From the NCBI GenBank assembly GCA_027484315.1, contig JAIXTE010000015.1, forward strand, positions 47,846-111,845: 64,000 bases of DNA. Direction: 5' to 3'. The translations under genes were made by a program, and so were the position numbers. The notes beneath the pieces were generated by a model. That model was not told where the DNA came from. It was given only the letters and a program-made list of their open reading frames with translations, and ran no database searches. This DNA comes from Burkholderiales bacterium. Lineage in GTDB: Bacteria; Pseudomonadota; Gammaproteobacteria; Burkholderiales; Burkholderiaceae_B. Of the stretch, positions 37,661 to 46,381 are shown one piece after another. Every line of letters begins with the position of its first letter. Positions within the stretch are counted from its first letter, which is position 1.

Positions 37661-38299
37661 TTGAACAGAAAACAAAACCGACACACTGGCTTTTCCTTGC
37701 TGGAATTGGCAATTGCCCTCGCTGTGCTGGCCATACTTGCGGGGGGCGTTCTGAAAGGTCGTGAACTGATCAACAGCGCACGGGTGCAAGCCACCATTTC
37801 TGACATTGCCAACATTGAAACAGCCCTGTCTGCCTTTCAGGCGCGCTACTCCGCCTTGCCCGGCGACTTTGCTGCAGCCGGTGCAGCTGACCTCGGAACA
37901 AACGCTGGAGACGGCAATGGGCTAATTGAAGACGACGAGGTCTGCGCTGTGTTCACCCACTTTCAGCGTTCAGGCTTTTTGCAGGGTGATTTCATCGCAG
38001 GCATTAACTCTGGCAACTGCACGCCAGCAAGCAATCTTGAGAACCAGTTTAGCGGGCGCTACCAGCTAAGCAATACATTTGAAGGAGCCGATACGCGGGA
38101 TAACGCAATGACCCTGCTGCTGGGGGATCAAATCCCGGTCAGCCAGCTGGCTGAAATTGACCGGAAACTTGACGATGGCAACGCGTTGCAGGGCAATGTG
38201 CAGGTGCTCGCCAGCGAAGAAGCACTGTGCGCCACAGAACAAGGCAATTGGAATGAAGCCAGCGGTGAATCCTGCGCAGCGCTGTATGTAATCCGGTAA
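37661..38299 (+). CDS. Prepilin-like protein, candidate major pilin/pseudopilin
   Basis: A 212-residue protein with the most canonical prepilin start of the three: HTG/FSLLELAIALAVLAIL, with glutamate at mature position 5. The start is TTG at 37661, preceded by AGGAG 8 bases upstream and one base after the previous stop. YSALPGDF is a motif of many pilins. DGNGLIEDDE (about residues 85-94) resembles an EF-hand calcium loop, and calcium sites occur in GspG. Paired cysteines near the C-terminus could close a loop. Being last and with a strong Shine-Dalgarno, it could be the most abundant subunit. Confidence 0.75.
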   Translation: MNRKQNRHTGFSLLELAIALAVLAILAGGVLKGRELINSARVQATISDIANIETALSAFQARYSALPGDFAAAGAADLGTNAGDGNGLIEDDEVCAVFTHFQRSGFLQGDFIAGINSGNCTPASNLENQFSGRYQLSNTFEGADTRDNAMTLLLGDQIPVSQLAEIDRKLDDGNALQGNVQVLASEEALCATEQGNWNEASGESCAALYVIR

Positions 38300-38315
38300 A
38301 TCCGCGAAAAACTGC

Positions 38316-38350
38316 CTACCTACTTAACGGCCTGGCCGGTAGCCCGATTT
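38316..38350. terminator. Weak bidirectional terminator between convergent transcripts
   Basis: CTACC (38316-38320) and GGTAG (38338-38342) can pair around an inner CGGC/GCCG. The plus strand continues CCCGATTTTT and the minus strand GCAGTTTTT, so each direction has a short U-run. It lies in the 51-bp gap between the pilin and antiporter genes. Confidence 0.35.
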
Positions 38351-40351
38351 TTAACGACCGGCAGACTTCCGACCCAAAATAATGGCCTCAGCCAGGCTCA
38401 AGGAATCTGGCTGCCCCTTCAACACCAGGATGTCGCCCGATTCCAGTTGTGTGTCGGGCGAGGGGTCACCCCCTCGGATACCGCGCCTGCGAATGGCACT
38501 GACCTCAATGTCCAGATCCAGAATGCCCAGCTCAGCCAGGCTTTTTCCAACACCACTGGCCCCTGGCTCCACAAATACTGAGTGCAACCGAACCCATTGG
38601 TTCTCAGGTGTATCGGCTTCGTCGTCGACCCCCCGAAACACGCCCCGAAACATCTGGTAACGCGACTCGCGAATAGCGCGAATCTGCTTGACCACACGAG
38701 AAACCGGCACCCCCAACAACATCAAGGCCTGAGACCCCAGCATCAAACTGCCTTCAAGAATTTCGGGCACCACCTCGGTAGCCCCGGCAGCGGTCAGTTT
38801 TTCAAGGTCGCTTTCATCGTAGGTTCGAACCACCACTGGCACATTGGGGGCCAAGGCTCGAACTGCAATCAGCACCTTTTCAGCCGACTTGAACTCGGCA
38901 AACGTGACCACCACACAAGAAGCCCGAAGCAAGCCTGCTGCCACCAATGTTTCCCGTTTGGCTGCATCACCGAACACTACGGAATCACCAGCCGCAGTGG
39001 CTTCACGGATCCGGTCAGGGTCCAGATCAAGCGCCACATAATCCAGGTCTTCACGATTCAAAAGACGTGCCAAATGTTGTCCACTGCGTCCGAACCCGCA
39101 AATCAACACATGCTTGGTACTGGAAAGACTTTTCTGGGCGATCTGATGAAGCTCAAGCGACTTCTGCATCCACTCCTGGCTCGAGAAGCGCAACACAATT
39201 CGATCGGCGTGTTGAATCATGAAAGGTGCAGCCAACATAGACAGCACCATGCTCGCCGTGATGGTCTGCAACCACGGATCTGGCACCAAACCGAACCCTG
39301 CAGAACCCGTGTTGGCCAACAATACAAAACCAAATTCACCGGCCTGGGCAAGGTAAATACCCGTGCGCATGGCCGTCCCTGTGTTGGCACCAAACACTCT
39401 GGCCAGGACAGCAATCAATACCAGCTTGGCTAACACAGGCAATATGGCCAGGCCAATCACCCAATACCAATTGTCGATCACCGCCTGCGGATTCAACAGC
39501 ATGCCGGTGGTCACGAAAAAAAGCCCCAACAGCACGTCGCGAAAGGGTTTTATGTCCTCTTCCACTTGGTGTTTGTACTGGGTCTCGGCGATCAGGATAC
39601 CGGCCACGAAAGCCCCCAAGGCGAGGGAAAGCTCAGCCAATTCCGTGAGCCAAGCCAGACCCAGCGTAATCAACAGCACATTCAGGACAAAAAGCTCTTG
39701 TGACTTGCTTCTGGCGACAAAAGTCATCCACCAGTTCATCAGGCGCTGCCCAAAAACAAGCATCAGGCCGAGCACCAGGGCAGCCTTGACCATGGCGAGA
39801 CTGAGCGTCACAGTCAGGTTTCCGGCATCCTGCCCCAAGGCAGGAATAATGATGAGCAAGGGCACCACCGCCAAATCCTGGAACAACAGAATGCCCATGA
39901 TTTGCCTCCCGTGCGGGGAATCAAGCTCAAGGCGCTCCGAAAGCAGTTTGCTGACAATTGCCGTTGATGACATGGCAGCCGCACCGGCCAACACAAAAGC
40001 CGTGCTGAATGGCACGTCAAAGAAATAGCCACCCAGCAAACCCAAGCCCATGACCCCCAACATGGTCAGACTGACCTGCGCCAGACCGAGGCCAAAAACC
40101 ACACGGCGCATGGCATGCAACTTGGGAAGACTGAACTCCAGGCCAATCGAAAACATCAGAAAAACCACGCCGAATTCTGCCAGGTGCCTGGTCTCTGCAG
40201 TGTCGGGGACGATCCCCAGGGAATAAGGCCCAATCAGAGTGCCCGCAAACAGGTAACCCAGCATGGCAGGCAGTTTCCAGTGACGGAAAAGCGAGACCGC
40301 CAGGACGGCGACCAGCATGAGTATCAGTGAAAGCTCTAGGGCGTTAGGCAC
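38351..40351 (-). CDS. Kef-type monovalent cation:proton antiporter with RCK domains
   Basis: A 666-residue CPA2-family transporter. About 12 membrane helices (1-385) are followed by an NAD-binding RCK_N domain (about 410-530, GFGRSGQHLARLL) and an RCK_C domain (about 565-655). This is the KefB/KefC/YbaL layout, moving K+ or Na+ against protons. The specific ion and any glutathione gating cannot be read from the sequence. It is divergent from kdsD across a 104-bp promoter region. Confidence 0.9.
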   Translation of the reverse strand: MPNALELSLILMLVAVLAVSLFRHWKLPAMLGYLFAGTLIGPYSLGIVPDTAETRHLAEFGVVFLMFSIGLEFSLPKLHAMRRVVFGLGLAQVSLTMLGVMGLGLLGGYFFDVPFSTAFVLAGAAAMSSTAIVSKLLSERLELDSPHGRQIMGILLFQDLAVVPLLIIIPALGQDAGNLTVTLSLAMVKAALVLGLMLVFGQRLMNWWMTFVARSKSQELFVLNVLLITLGLAWLTELAELSLALGAFVAGILIAETQYKHQVEEDIKPFRDVLLGLFFVTTGMLLNPQAVIDNWYWVIGLAILPVLAKLVLIAVLARVFGANTGTAMRTGIYLAQAGEFGFVLLANTGSAGFGLVPDPWLQTITASMVLSMLAAPFMIQHADRIVLRFSSQEWMQKSLELHQIAQKSLSSTKHVLICGFGRSGQHLARLLNREDLDYVALDLDPDRIREATAAGDSVVFGDAAKRETLVAAGLLRASCVVVTFAEFKSAEKVLIAVRALAPNVPVVVRTYDESDLEKLTAAGATEVVPEILEGSLMLGSQALMLLGVPVSRVVKQIRAIRESRYQMFRGVFRGVDDEADTPENQWVRLHSVFVEPGASGVGKSLAELGILDLDIEVSAIRRRGIRGGDPSPDTQLESGDILVLKGQPDSLSLAEAIILGRKSAGR

Positions 40352-40377
40352 GTTTAATGCTTAGGAAGTGGAGAGAA

Positions 40378-40399
40378 TTGGCACGCGCTTTGCTATACT
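40378..40399 (+). promoter_or_regulatory. Sigma-54 promoter overlapping an extended -10 sigma-70 element, upstream of kdsD
   Basis: TTGGCACGCGCTTTGCT at 40378-40394 contains TGGCAC-N5-TTGC, the core sigma-54 consensus, with the GG (40380-40381) and GC (40392-40393) separated by the required 10 bases. It overlaps TGCTATACT (40391-40399), an extended -10 for sigma-70. Both would start transcription about 40-55 bases before kdsD. The operon continues to rpoN, the sigma-54 gene. No activator site or activator gene was recognised nearby. Confidence 0.6.
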
Positions 40400-40455
40400 G
40401 CCCTGAAAACAGCACAGTCTCAAGCAACTTTTATCCAAGTTTATCAGGGGCCCCA

Positions 40456-41448
40456 ATGTCAAAACCGCCGTCGAAACTCGACAATCCAGATTTTCTGGCC
40501 ATGGCCAGAGAAGCCCTGGCCATCGAAGCACAGGCTGTATTGTCCATGTCGGATCGTCTGGACTCCCGGTTCAGCGAGGCAGTGAAAGCCATCTTGAACT
40601 GCACGGGCCGGGTTATTCTGGTTGGTGTGGGCAAATCGGGATTGATAGCCAAGAAAATTGCAGCCACCCTGGCCAGCACAGGCACACCCTCCTTTTTCAT
40701 TCACGCCACGGAAGCCTCTCATGGTGACTTGGGCATGATCACGTCCGATGACATCGTGATTGCATTGTCGAACTCAGGAAATACCGAGGAACTGGTGGCC
40801 GTACTACCAGCGATTGCCCGGCGCGGTGCAAAAATCGTGGCCATGACCGGCAAACTTGATTCGGCCCTGGCCCGTCAGGCCGACCTGGTTCTGGACTGCT
40901 GCGTTGAAAAGGAGGCCTGTCCACTGAACCTCGCCCCCACCGCCAGCACCACTGCTGCTTTGGCATTGGGCGATGCATTGGCCGTTGTCGTGTTGAAAGC
41001 TCGAGGTTTTAGCGAAGAAGACTTCGCACTGTCCCACCCCGGCGGCAGCCTGGGTCGCAAGTTGCTGACTCACGTCAGCGATGTGATGCGCAAGGGCGAA
41101 AGGATTCCCAAGGTAGCCCCGTCAGCCAGCATTTCAAATGCCATCCTGGAAATTACCAAAAAGGGCTTGGGCATGACCGCAGTCGTCTCTCCCGACGACA
41201 AATTGCTCGGCGTGTTCACCGACGGCGATTTGCGCCGGCTGATCGAGCAGGGTCTTGACCTTCGCGGGTTGCTGGTCAGCGAGGTCATGAACACTGCGCC
41301 GAGGTGCATTTCTGCCGAAAAACTGGCTGTGGAGGCCGTTCGCATGATGGAAGTCAACCACGTGAGCCAAGTGGTGGTAGTGGACGATAACCGCCGTATT
41401 GTTGGTGCATTGAACTTCCACGACCTGTTTGAAGCCAAGGTGGTCTGA
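40456..41448 (+). CDS. kdsD: D-arabinose 5-phosphate isomerase
   Basis: A 330-residue enzyme making arabinose 5-phosphate for Kdo synthesis. An N-terminal SIS sugar-isomerase domain (about 40-180, GVGKSGLIAKKIAATLASTGTPS) is followed by two CBS domains (about 205-325). AGGGG is 6 bases before the ATG at 40456. A longer frame exists but begins upstream of the promoter element. The stop overlaps the kdsC start (TGATG). Confidence 0.94.
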   Translation: MSKPPSKLDNPDFLAMAREALAIEAQAVLSMSDRLDSRFSEAVKAILNCTGRVILVGVGKSGLIAKKIAATLASTGTPSFFIHATEASHGDLGMITSDDIVIALSNSGNTEELVAVLPAIARRGAKIVAMTGKLDSALARQADLVLDCCVEKEACPLNLAPTASTTAALALGDALAVVVLKARGFSEEDFALSHPGGSLGRKLLTHVSDVMRKGERIPKVAPSASISNAILEITKKGLGMTAVVSPDDKLLGVFTDGDLRRLIEQGLDLRGLLVSEVMNTAPRCISAEKLAVEAVRMMEVNHVSQVVVVDDNRRIVGALNFHDLFEAKVV

Positions 41449-41987
41449 TGAATACAGAATACGAAAACAAACCCACCGCCGAACAGGCTGCTGCCAAAAT
41501 CAGGCTGATGGGTTTCGATGTTGATGGTACGCTGACCGATGGCGGGCTTTATTTCGGTAACGAGGGCGAGGTCATGAAGCGCTTTAGCGTGTTCGATGGT
41601 CAAGGCCTTCGTCTGCTCATGGACCACGGCGTGAAGGTCATCTGGATCACCGCCCGATCCAGCATCATTGTGGAAAAACGCGCCAAAGACCTGGGAATCT
41701 ACCAACTGGTTCAAGGCTGCAAAACCAAATTGCAGGCCTATGACGACATTCGTCAATCACTTGGCCTGGACTGGCAGGAGTGCGGTTTTTTTGGTGACGA
41801 CTGGCCCGACTACCCCGTGCTTCAGAAGGTCGCACTGGCAGCGACCACGCCCCATTCACCAGCACCCATGAAAAAAGCAGCCAACTGGATCAATACCCGC
41901 CCCCCCGGTGATGGTGCCGCGCGGGAATTGTGCGATTTCATACTGGCCAATCAGGCCGGATACCGCAACCCTTGGGAAAGCCGGTGA
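41448..41987 (+). CDS. kdsC: 3-deoxy-D-manno-octulosonate 8-phosphate phosphatase
   Basis: A 179-residue HAD-family phosphatase releasing free Kdo. The nucleophile motif DVDGTLTDG begins at about residue 25, and GDDWPDYPV supplies the metal-binding aspartates. KdsC proteins are cap-less HAD tetramers of this size. Coupled to kdsD and lptC by overlaps. Confidence 0.94.
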   Translation: MNTEYENKPTAEQAAAKIRLMGFDVDGTLTDGGLYFGNEGEVMKRFSVFDGQGLRLLMDHGVKVIWITARSSIIVEKRAKDLGIYQLVQGCKTKLQAYDDIRQSLGLDWQECGFFGDDWPDYPVLQKVALAATTPHSPAPMKKAANWINTRPPGDGAARELCDFILANQAGYRNPWESR

Positions 41988-42571
41988 AACCTGTCAGTGC
42001 TTTCTTTAACCTGATTTCGCAGTTCATTCCGCTGCTGCTGACGTTCGTGCTCGCAGCGGCCTCGTATTGGTTCGCAATACAGTCCGAGTTAAGCCTGTTC
42101 AGTGCCCGCGGCAAGGCGGATCCCACAGTTAGCGACTACTACCTGCGCAATTTTTCGGTACAAAGCCACGACTTGACTGAAAACAAATACGCCATCATTC
42201 GGAGCAAATCCGCGGAACATATTCCACAGGGCAATGTGTGGAACCTCACGCAACCCGAGCTTGAACAGTTCGAACCCAACAAGGTCATGGTGAAAAGCAC
42301 AGCCAGCAAAGGCGCCTACCTGCTGGACACTGACGAAGTTTTTTTGCGCGAAGACGTCATTGTCAATAGCCGCAACGATGGCTTGATGACCGTGATGAAA
42401 TCCGAGGAAATCCGGATCGACAACATCGCCAATGAAATTTCAACTGACAAAAAGGTGCTGGTGACCCGACCCGGCCAGAAGTTTGAAGCTCAAGGGGCGA
42501 CACTCAACAACGACACGGGCGAATTGAAAGCGCAAGGGTCAATCAAGTTTCGCATAGAGGCACAAAGATGA
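41984..42571 (+). CDS. lptC: LPS export protein LptC
   Basis: A 195-residue bitopic protein with an N-terminal membrane helix (about 8-30) and a periplasmic beta-jellyroll (about 45-190) that receives LPS from LptB2FG and passes it to LptA. The start is a GTG overlapping the kdsC stop (GTGA). The order kdsD-kdsC-lptC-lptA-lptB is conserved. Confidence 0.9.
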   Translation: MKPVSAFFNLISQFIPLLLTFVLAAASYWFAIQSELSLFSARGKADPTVSDYYLRNFSVQSHDLTENKYAIIRSKSAEHIPQGNVWNLTQPELEQFEPNKVMVKSTASKGAYLLDTDEVFLREDVIVNSRNDGLMTVMKSEEIRIDNIANEISTDKKVLVTRPGQKFEAQGATLNNDTGELKAQGSIKFRIEAQR

Positions 42572-43116
42572 AACGCATATCCTGGAAATCCACGCTACTG
42601 ATCGCCAGCCTGCTGGCATTCAGCCCGGTGGGGTACGGCTTGGAAGCTGACAAGCTTCAGGCCACCACCATCGACGCGAACCAGATGACCTACAACGAAA
42701 GATCGAACGTCACCGTGTTCACAGGCAATGTGTTGCTGACTCGGGGCACCCTGGTCATTCGCGGAGAAAAGCTCACCCTGACTGAAACAGCCGATGGCAA
42801 TCAACTGGCCAAGGTTGAAGGATCCCCCGCCCGGTTCAAGCAACAGCGCGACTCTCTGGTGAAAAGCGATGTGCTCCTGATCAGTGGCACCGGCGAGATG
42901 ATTGAGTTTGACGGCAACAAATCCATTGTCACCCTGACTGGCAAGGCCAGCATCGAGAAGAGTGCCAATGGTCAGCTGACTGAATCCATTTCGGGCAGCA
43001 AGATCACCTACGAGCAAAATACAGAATTCTTGAATGTAGTTGGCGCACCAAACAGCGCTGGCAAAACGCGGGTTCAGGCTGTGATCAAACCCAAGACACA
43101 AGGACAGGCGCAGTGA
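42568..43116 (+). CDS. lptA: LPS transport periplasmic protein LptA
   Basis: A 182-residue periplasmic protein with a signal peptide (about 1-25) and the OstA/LptA beta-jellyroll repeats ([29 protein letters not shown]). It forms the LPS bridge across the periplasm. ATGA overlap with lptC and GTGA overlap with lptB. Confidence 0.94.
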   Translation: MKRISWKSTLLIASLLAFSPVGYGLEADKLQATTIDANQMTYNERSNVTVFTGNVLLTRGTLVIRGEKLTLTETADGNQLAKVEGSPARFKQQRDSLVKSDVLLISGTGEMIEFDGNKSIVTLTGKASIEKSANGQLTESISGSKITYEQNTEFLNVVGAPNSAGKTRVQAVIKPKTQGQAQ

Positions 43117-43892
43117 GCAACCCCGTCAAGCAAAGTACCAGCACAACGCCAGCTCAAACACTGACCGGACAAGGCCGCCTTCAGGCACACAGCCTGCGCA
43201 AAGCCTACCGCAGCAAACGCGTGATTGAAGATGTGTCGCTTCACGTGGACACGGGCGAAGTGGTCGGTCTGTTGGGTCCGAATGGAGCGGGTAAAACCAC
43301 CTGTTTTTACATGATAGTCGGGCTGGTTAGTGCAGACGAAGGAAACATCTGCCTGGAGGGCCAGGACATCACCCTGAAACCCATTCACGAGCGGTCGCGC
43401 GCTGGCCTGTCCTATCTACCCCAGGAAGCGTCGGTATTCAGAAAGCTGACCGTTGAGGAAAACATTCGGGCCGTTCTTGAAATCAATCCGCCGAAAGACA
43501 AAACCGTAGATCAGGCTGTTGAAGACCTGTTGAATGACCTGCAAATCACGCACATTCGTACTTCGGTCGCAGCATCCCTTTCAGGGGGCGAACGCCGCCG
43601 CCTGGAAATTGCGCGGGCCTTGGGCAGCCAACCCCGTTTTATTCTGCTTGATGAACCCTTTGCGGGTGTGGACCCAATCGCGGTGCTCGAAATTCAGCGC
43701 ATTGTCGCGTTTTTGAAGTCAAAGGGAATTGGTGTGCTGATCACTGACCACAACGTGCGTGAAACGCTGGGCATTTGTGACCGCGCTTACATCATCAGCG
43801 CGGGTCGGGTATTGGCCTCGGGCAGCCCGGAGCAGATTGTAAAAAATGACGATGTACGCCGTGTATACCTTGGCGAACACTTCCGGATGTAA
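43113..43892 (+). CDS. lptB: LPS export ATPase LptB
   Basis: A 259-residue ABC ATPase with Walker [10 protein letters not shown], signature [15 protein letters not shown] and Walker [14 protein letters not shown]. It powers LPS extraction with LptF/LptG, which are not in this window. The start is GTG in the overlap with lptA; about 25 extra N-terminal residues precede the ABC core. Confidence 0.96.
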   Translation: MSNPVKQSTSTTPAQTLTGQGRLQAHSLRKAYRSKRVIEDVSLHVDTGEVVGLLGPNGAGKTTCFYMIVGLVSADEGNICLEGQDITLKPIHERSRAGLSYLPQEASVFRKLTVEENIRAVLEINPPKDKTVDQAVEDLLNDLQITHIRTSVAASLSGGERRRLEIARALGSQPRFILLDEPFAGVDPIAVLEIQRIVAFLKSKGIGVLITDHNVRETLGICDRAYIISAGRVLASGSPEQIVKNDDVRRVYLGEHFRM

Positions 43893-43904
43893 AGCTGAAT
43901 CATC

Positions 43905-45425
43905 ATGAAACAATCACTTCAGCTCAAAGTTTCCCAAAACCTCACGCTAACCCCTCAGCTACAGCAGTCCATCCGCCTGTTGCAACTGTCCACGCTTGAA
44001 CTGCAGCAGGAAATCCAGCAGGCACTGGCCGAAAACCCGCTGCTTGAACTGGCCGATGAAGAAGCGATGGAGGGCGAACGCACATTGAGCCTGGACAGCA
44101 GCAATGGTGAGTTGCACGAGCCCAAAGGCGACAGCTTCGAGGCAGAACCTGACCCTCGCAAAGCACCTGAGCCAGTCAGTGATCAACAGGCTGAACAGGA
44201 CAACCAGGGCGAAGAAATTGTTCAGCGTGAAACCATTGACTCCATTGAGGACAATTGGGAAGGCGATTGGCGCGACAACAGCGGCGCAAACGCCGATGGT
44301 GACGAAGAAAAGCCGGGCTTGCAGCTTGCCGCGCCCGACAGCAGCCTGCACCAGCACCTGATCGACCAGTTGCGCCTGACGCAAGCCAGCGAACGGGACA
44401 AAAACCTGGTGCTGTGGTTGATCGACTACCTCAGCGACGACGGCTACCTGACCGTTGAACTTGAAGATCTGTGGGAAACCCTGCAGGACGAACCCGAACT
44501 GGAGTTTGAAGAACTCAGCGCGGCCCTGAGCCTGCTGCAAAGCTTCGACCCACCCGGTGTGGGCGCACGCAATGCATCCGAGTGCCTGCTGCTACAACTG
44601 GCCCAAAGGGCTGACATCACTTGTCAACCGGCAATTTATGCCAACTGCCAGGCAATTATTCGCGACCATTTGGGATTGCTCGCTCAACGCGACTTCACCA
44701 AGTTGAAAAAAGCACTCAACGTGGACGAAGACGTGCTGAAGCTTTGCCACCAGATCATTCGCTCGCTGGAGCCTTTTCCAGGCGCCCGCTTTCGCCGAAT
44801 TGACGACGACCACGTAGTTCCCGACGTGATTGTCAAAAAATTGAGTGGCCAATGGCACGTGCAATTGAACCCGGATGTCATGCCGAAAATCCGAATCAAT
44901 GAAATGTATGCATCAATTTTGCGCTCACACCGTGGACAAAGCGCCCAGCTTAGCGCCCAGCTTCAGGAGGCTCGCTGGTTGTTAAAAAACGTTCAACAGC
45001 GATTTGACACTATTTTACGAGTCAGCCAGGCCATCGTTGAACGCCAGATTGGCTACTTCAACCATGGTGAAATCGCCATGCAGCCATTGGTATTGCGGGA
45101 AATTGCCGATTTGCTCGGTCTGCATGAATCGACTGTGTCAAGGGTTACCACGCAAAAATATATGTTGACGCCCTATGGGTTGGTTGAGCTAAAGTATTTC
45201 TTCGGGAGTCATGTTTCCACCGACTCAGGTGGACAGGCTTCCAGCACGGCCATCCGTGCGCTCATCAAGCAACTGATTTCTGCGGAGGACGCCAAGCAGC
45301 CGATATCTGACAGCCAAATCGCCGAACTACTCGGTCAACAGGGCATTGTGGTCGCAAGACGCACGGTGGCTAAATACCGGGAATCACTGAAAATACCCCC
45401 GGTGAACATGCGAAAGTCGCTTTAA
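43905..45425 (+). CDS. rpoN: RNA polymerase sigma-54 factor
   Basis: A 506-residue sigma-54. Region I is the Q/L-rich N-terminus ([15 protein letters not shown]), followed by an acidic region II (about 50-140), a core-binding domain and the C-terminal RpoN box [10 protein letters not shown] that reads the -24 element. Length is normal. It follows lptB by 12 bases and is probably in the transcript that starts at the sigma-54-like promoter before kdsD. Confidence 0.97.
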   Translation: MKQSLQLKVSQNLTLTPQLQQSIRLLQLSTLELQQEIQQALAENPLLELADEEAMEGERTLSLDSSNGELHEPKGDSFEAEPDPRKAPEPVSDQQAEQDNQGEEIVQRETIDSIEDNWEGDWRDNSGANADGDEEKPGLQLAAPDSSLHQHLIDQLRLTQASERDKNLVLWLIDYLSDDGYLTVELEDLWETLQDEPELEFEELSAALSLLQSFDPPGVGARNASECLLLQLAQRADITCQPAIYANCQAIIRDHLGLLAQRDFTKLKKALNVDEDVLKLCHQIIRSLEPFPGARFRRIDDDHVVPDVIVKKLSGQWHVQLNPDVMPKIRINEMYASILRSHRGQSAQLSAQLQEARWLLKNVQQRFDTILRVSQAIVERQIGYFNHGEIAMQPLVLREIADLLGLHESTVSRVTTQKYMLTPYGLVELKYFFGSHVSTDSGGQASSTAIRALIKQLISAEDAKQPISDSQIAELLGQQGIVVARRTVAKYRESLKIPPVNMRKSL

Positions 45426-45466
45426 AAGCTAAAGCTTCCCCCGCAGCAACGAAAGGAGATACCCTT

Positions 45467-45796
45467 ATGAACTTGAACATCAATGGTCATCATCTGGAAG
45501 TTACCCCAGCAATTCGAAATTATGTCATCGACAAACTGGATAGGGTGAAAAGGCATTTCGACCATGTGATTGACGCATCGGTGACCATTTCAGTGGTCAA
45601 GCTGGTTCAGAAGGCAGATGTGACGCTGCACGTGCGCGGCAAAGACATCCATGCAGAGGCAAGCCATGAAAACCTTTATGCGGCAATTGATGCCCTGGCC
45701 GACAAACTGGATCGCCAGGTCCTTCGCCACAAAGACAAAGTGACCAATCACAATCACACACCCATGAAGCACCAAGTGGTTGAAGAAGCTGAATAA
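45467..45796 (+). CDS. hpf: Ribosome hibernation promoting factor, short form
   Basis: A 109-residue protein of the HPF/YfiA family (MNLNINGHHLEVTPAIRNYVIDKLDRVKRHF). Short HPFs act with RMF or as 70S inactivators. GAAAGGAG lies about 8 bases before the ATG. The rpoN-hpf-ptsN order is conserved. It is followed by a strong terminator. Confidence 0.95.
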   Translation: MNLNINGHHLEVTPAIRNYVIDKLDRVKRHFDHVIDASVTISVVKLVQKADVTLHVRGKDIHAEASHENLYAAIDALADKLDRQVLRHKDKVTNHNHTPMKHQVVEEAE

Positions 45797-45820
45797 ACCA
45801 CTGTAATTACAGGGAAATTC

Positions 45821-45855
45821 AAAAGGCGGACAACAATCCGCCTTTTCCGTTTTTA
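45821..45855 (+). terminator. Intrinsic terminator after hpf
   Basis: AAAAGGCGGA (45821-45830) and TCCGCCTTTT (45837-45846) form a perfect 10-bp stem with a six-base loop, followed by CCGTTTTT. It ends the rpoN-hpf transcript. Confidence 0.85.
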
Positions 45856-45860
45856 TGGCG

Positions 45861-45866
45861 TATAAT
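45861..45866 (+). promoter_or_regulatory. Candidate -10 element of ptsN
   Basis: TATAAT lies 40 bases before the ptsN ATG and just after the hpf terminator, so ptsN-hprK-rapZ probably starts here. The -35 region falls within the terminator stem and is not recognisable. Confidence 0.45.
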
Positions 45867-45906
45867 CGGCCCCACCATTAGAAGCGGGTATCAGGAATCA
45901 ACAGCG

Positions 45907-46377
45907 ATGAACTTGATCGCAAATCTATTGCCTCCCTCCAACATTTTGTTGGACACACAGGTCACCAGCAAAAAGCGCGTGTTCGAGCAGGCCGGACTGG
46001 TCTTTGAGAACAACCAGGGCATCGCAAGATCCAAGGTTTTCGACAGCCTCTTCGCGCGTGAACGCTTGGGCTCAACAGGTCTTGGTCAGCAGGTGGCTGT
46101 GCCACACGGCCGCATCAAGGGTTTGCGCGAACCTATAGCGTCCCTCGTTCGCGTACAAGATCCCATCCCTTTCGATGCACCTGATGGCCAACCCGTCAAA
46201 CTGCTGATGTTTTTGCTGGTACCTGAAAGCGCAAACCAGCATCATCTGGATATACTGTCTGAATTGGCTCAAATGCTATCTGACAAAGACTTCCGCGAAA
46301 AGCTCATGACCGAGACTGATCCGGGTGCCACGCACCAGCTGATCGCCAACTGGGAGCCCTACCAACCCGCGAGTTAA
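45907..46377 (+). CDS. ptsN: Nitrogen PTS EIIA component
   Basis: A 156-residue EIIA-Ntr protein with phospho-acceptor H67 in VAVPHGRIKG. It takes phosphate from NPr/HPr and regulates potassium and nitrogen metabolism and not sugar import. The next genes are hprK and rapZ, a usual grouping in Betaproteobacteria. Confidence 0.93.
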   Translation: MNLIANLLPPSNILLDTQVTSKKRVFEQAGLVFENNQGIARSKVFDSLFARERLGSTGLGQQVAVPHGRIKGLREPIASLVRVQDPIPFDAPDGQPVKLLMFLLVPESANQHHLDILSELAQMLSDKDFREKLMTETDPGATHQLIANWEPYQPAS

Positions 46378-46381
46378 GCCT

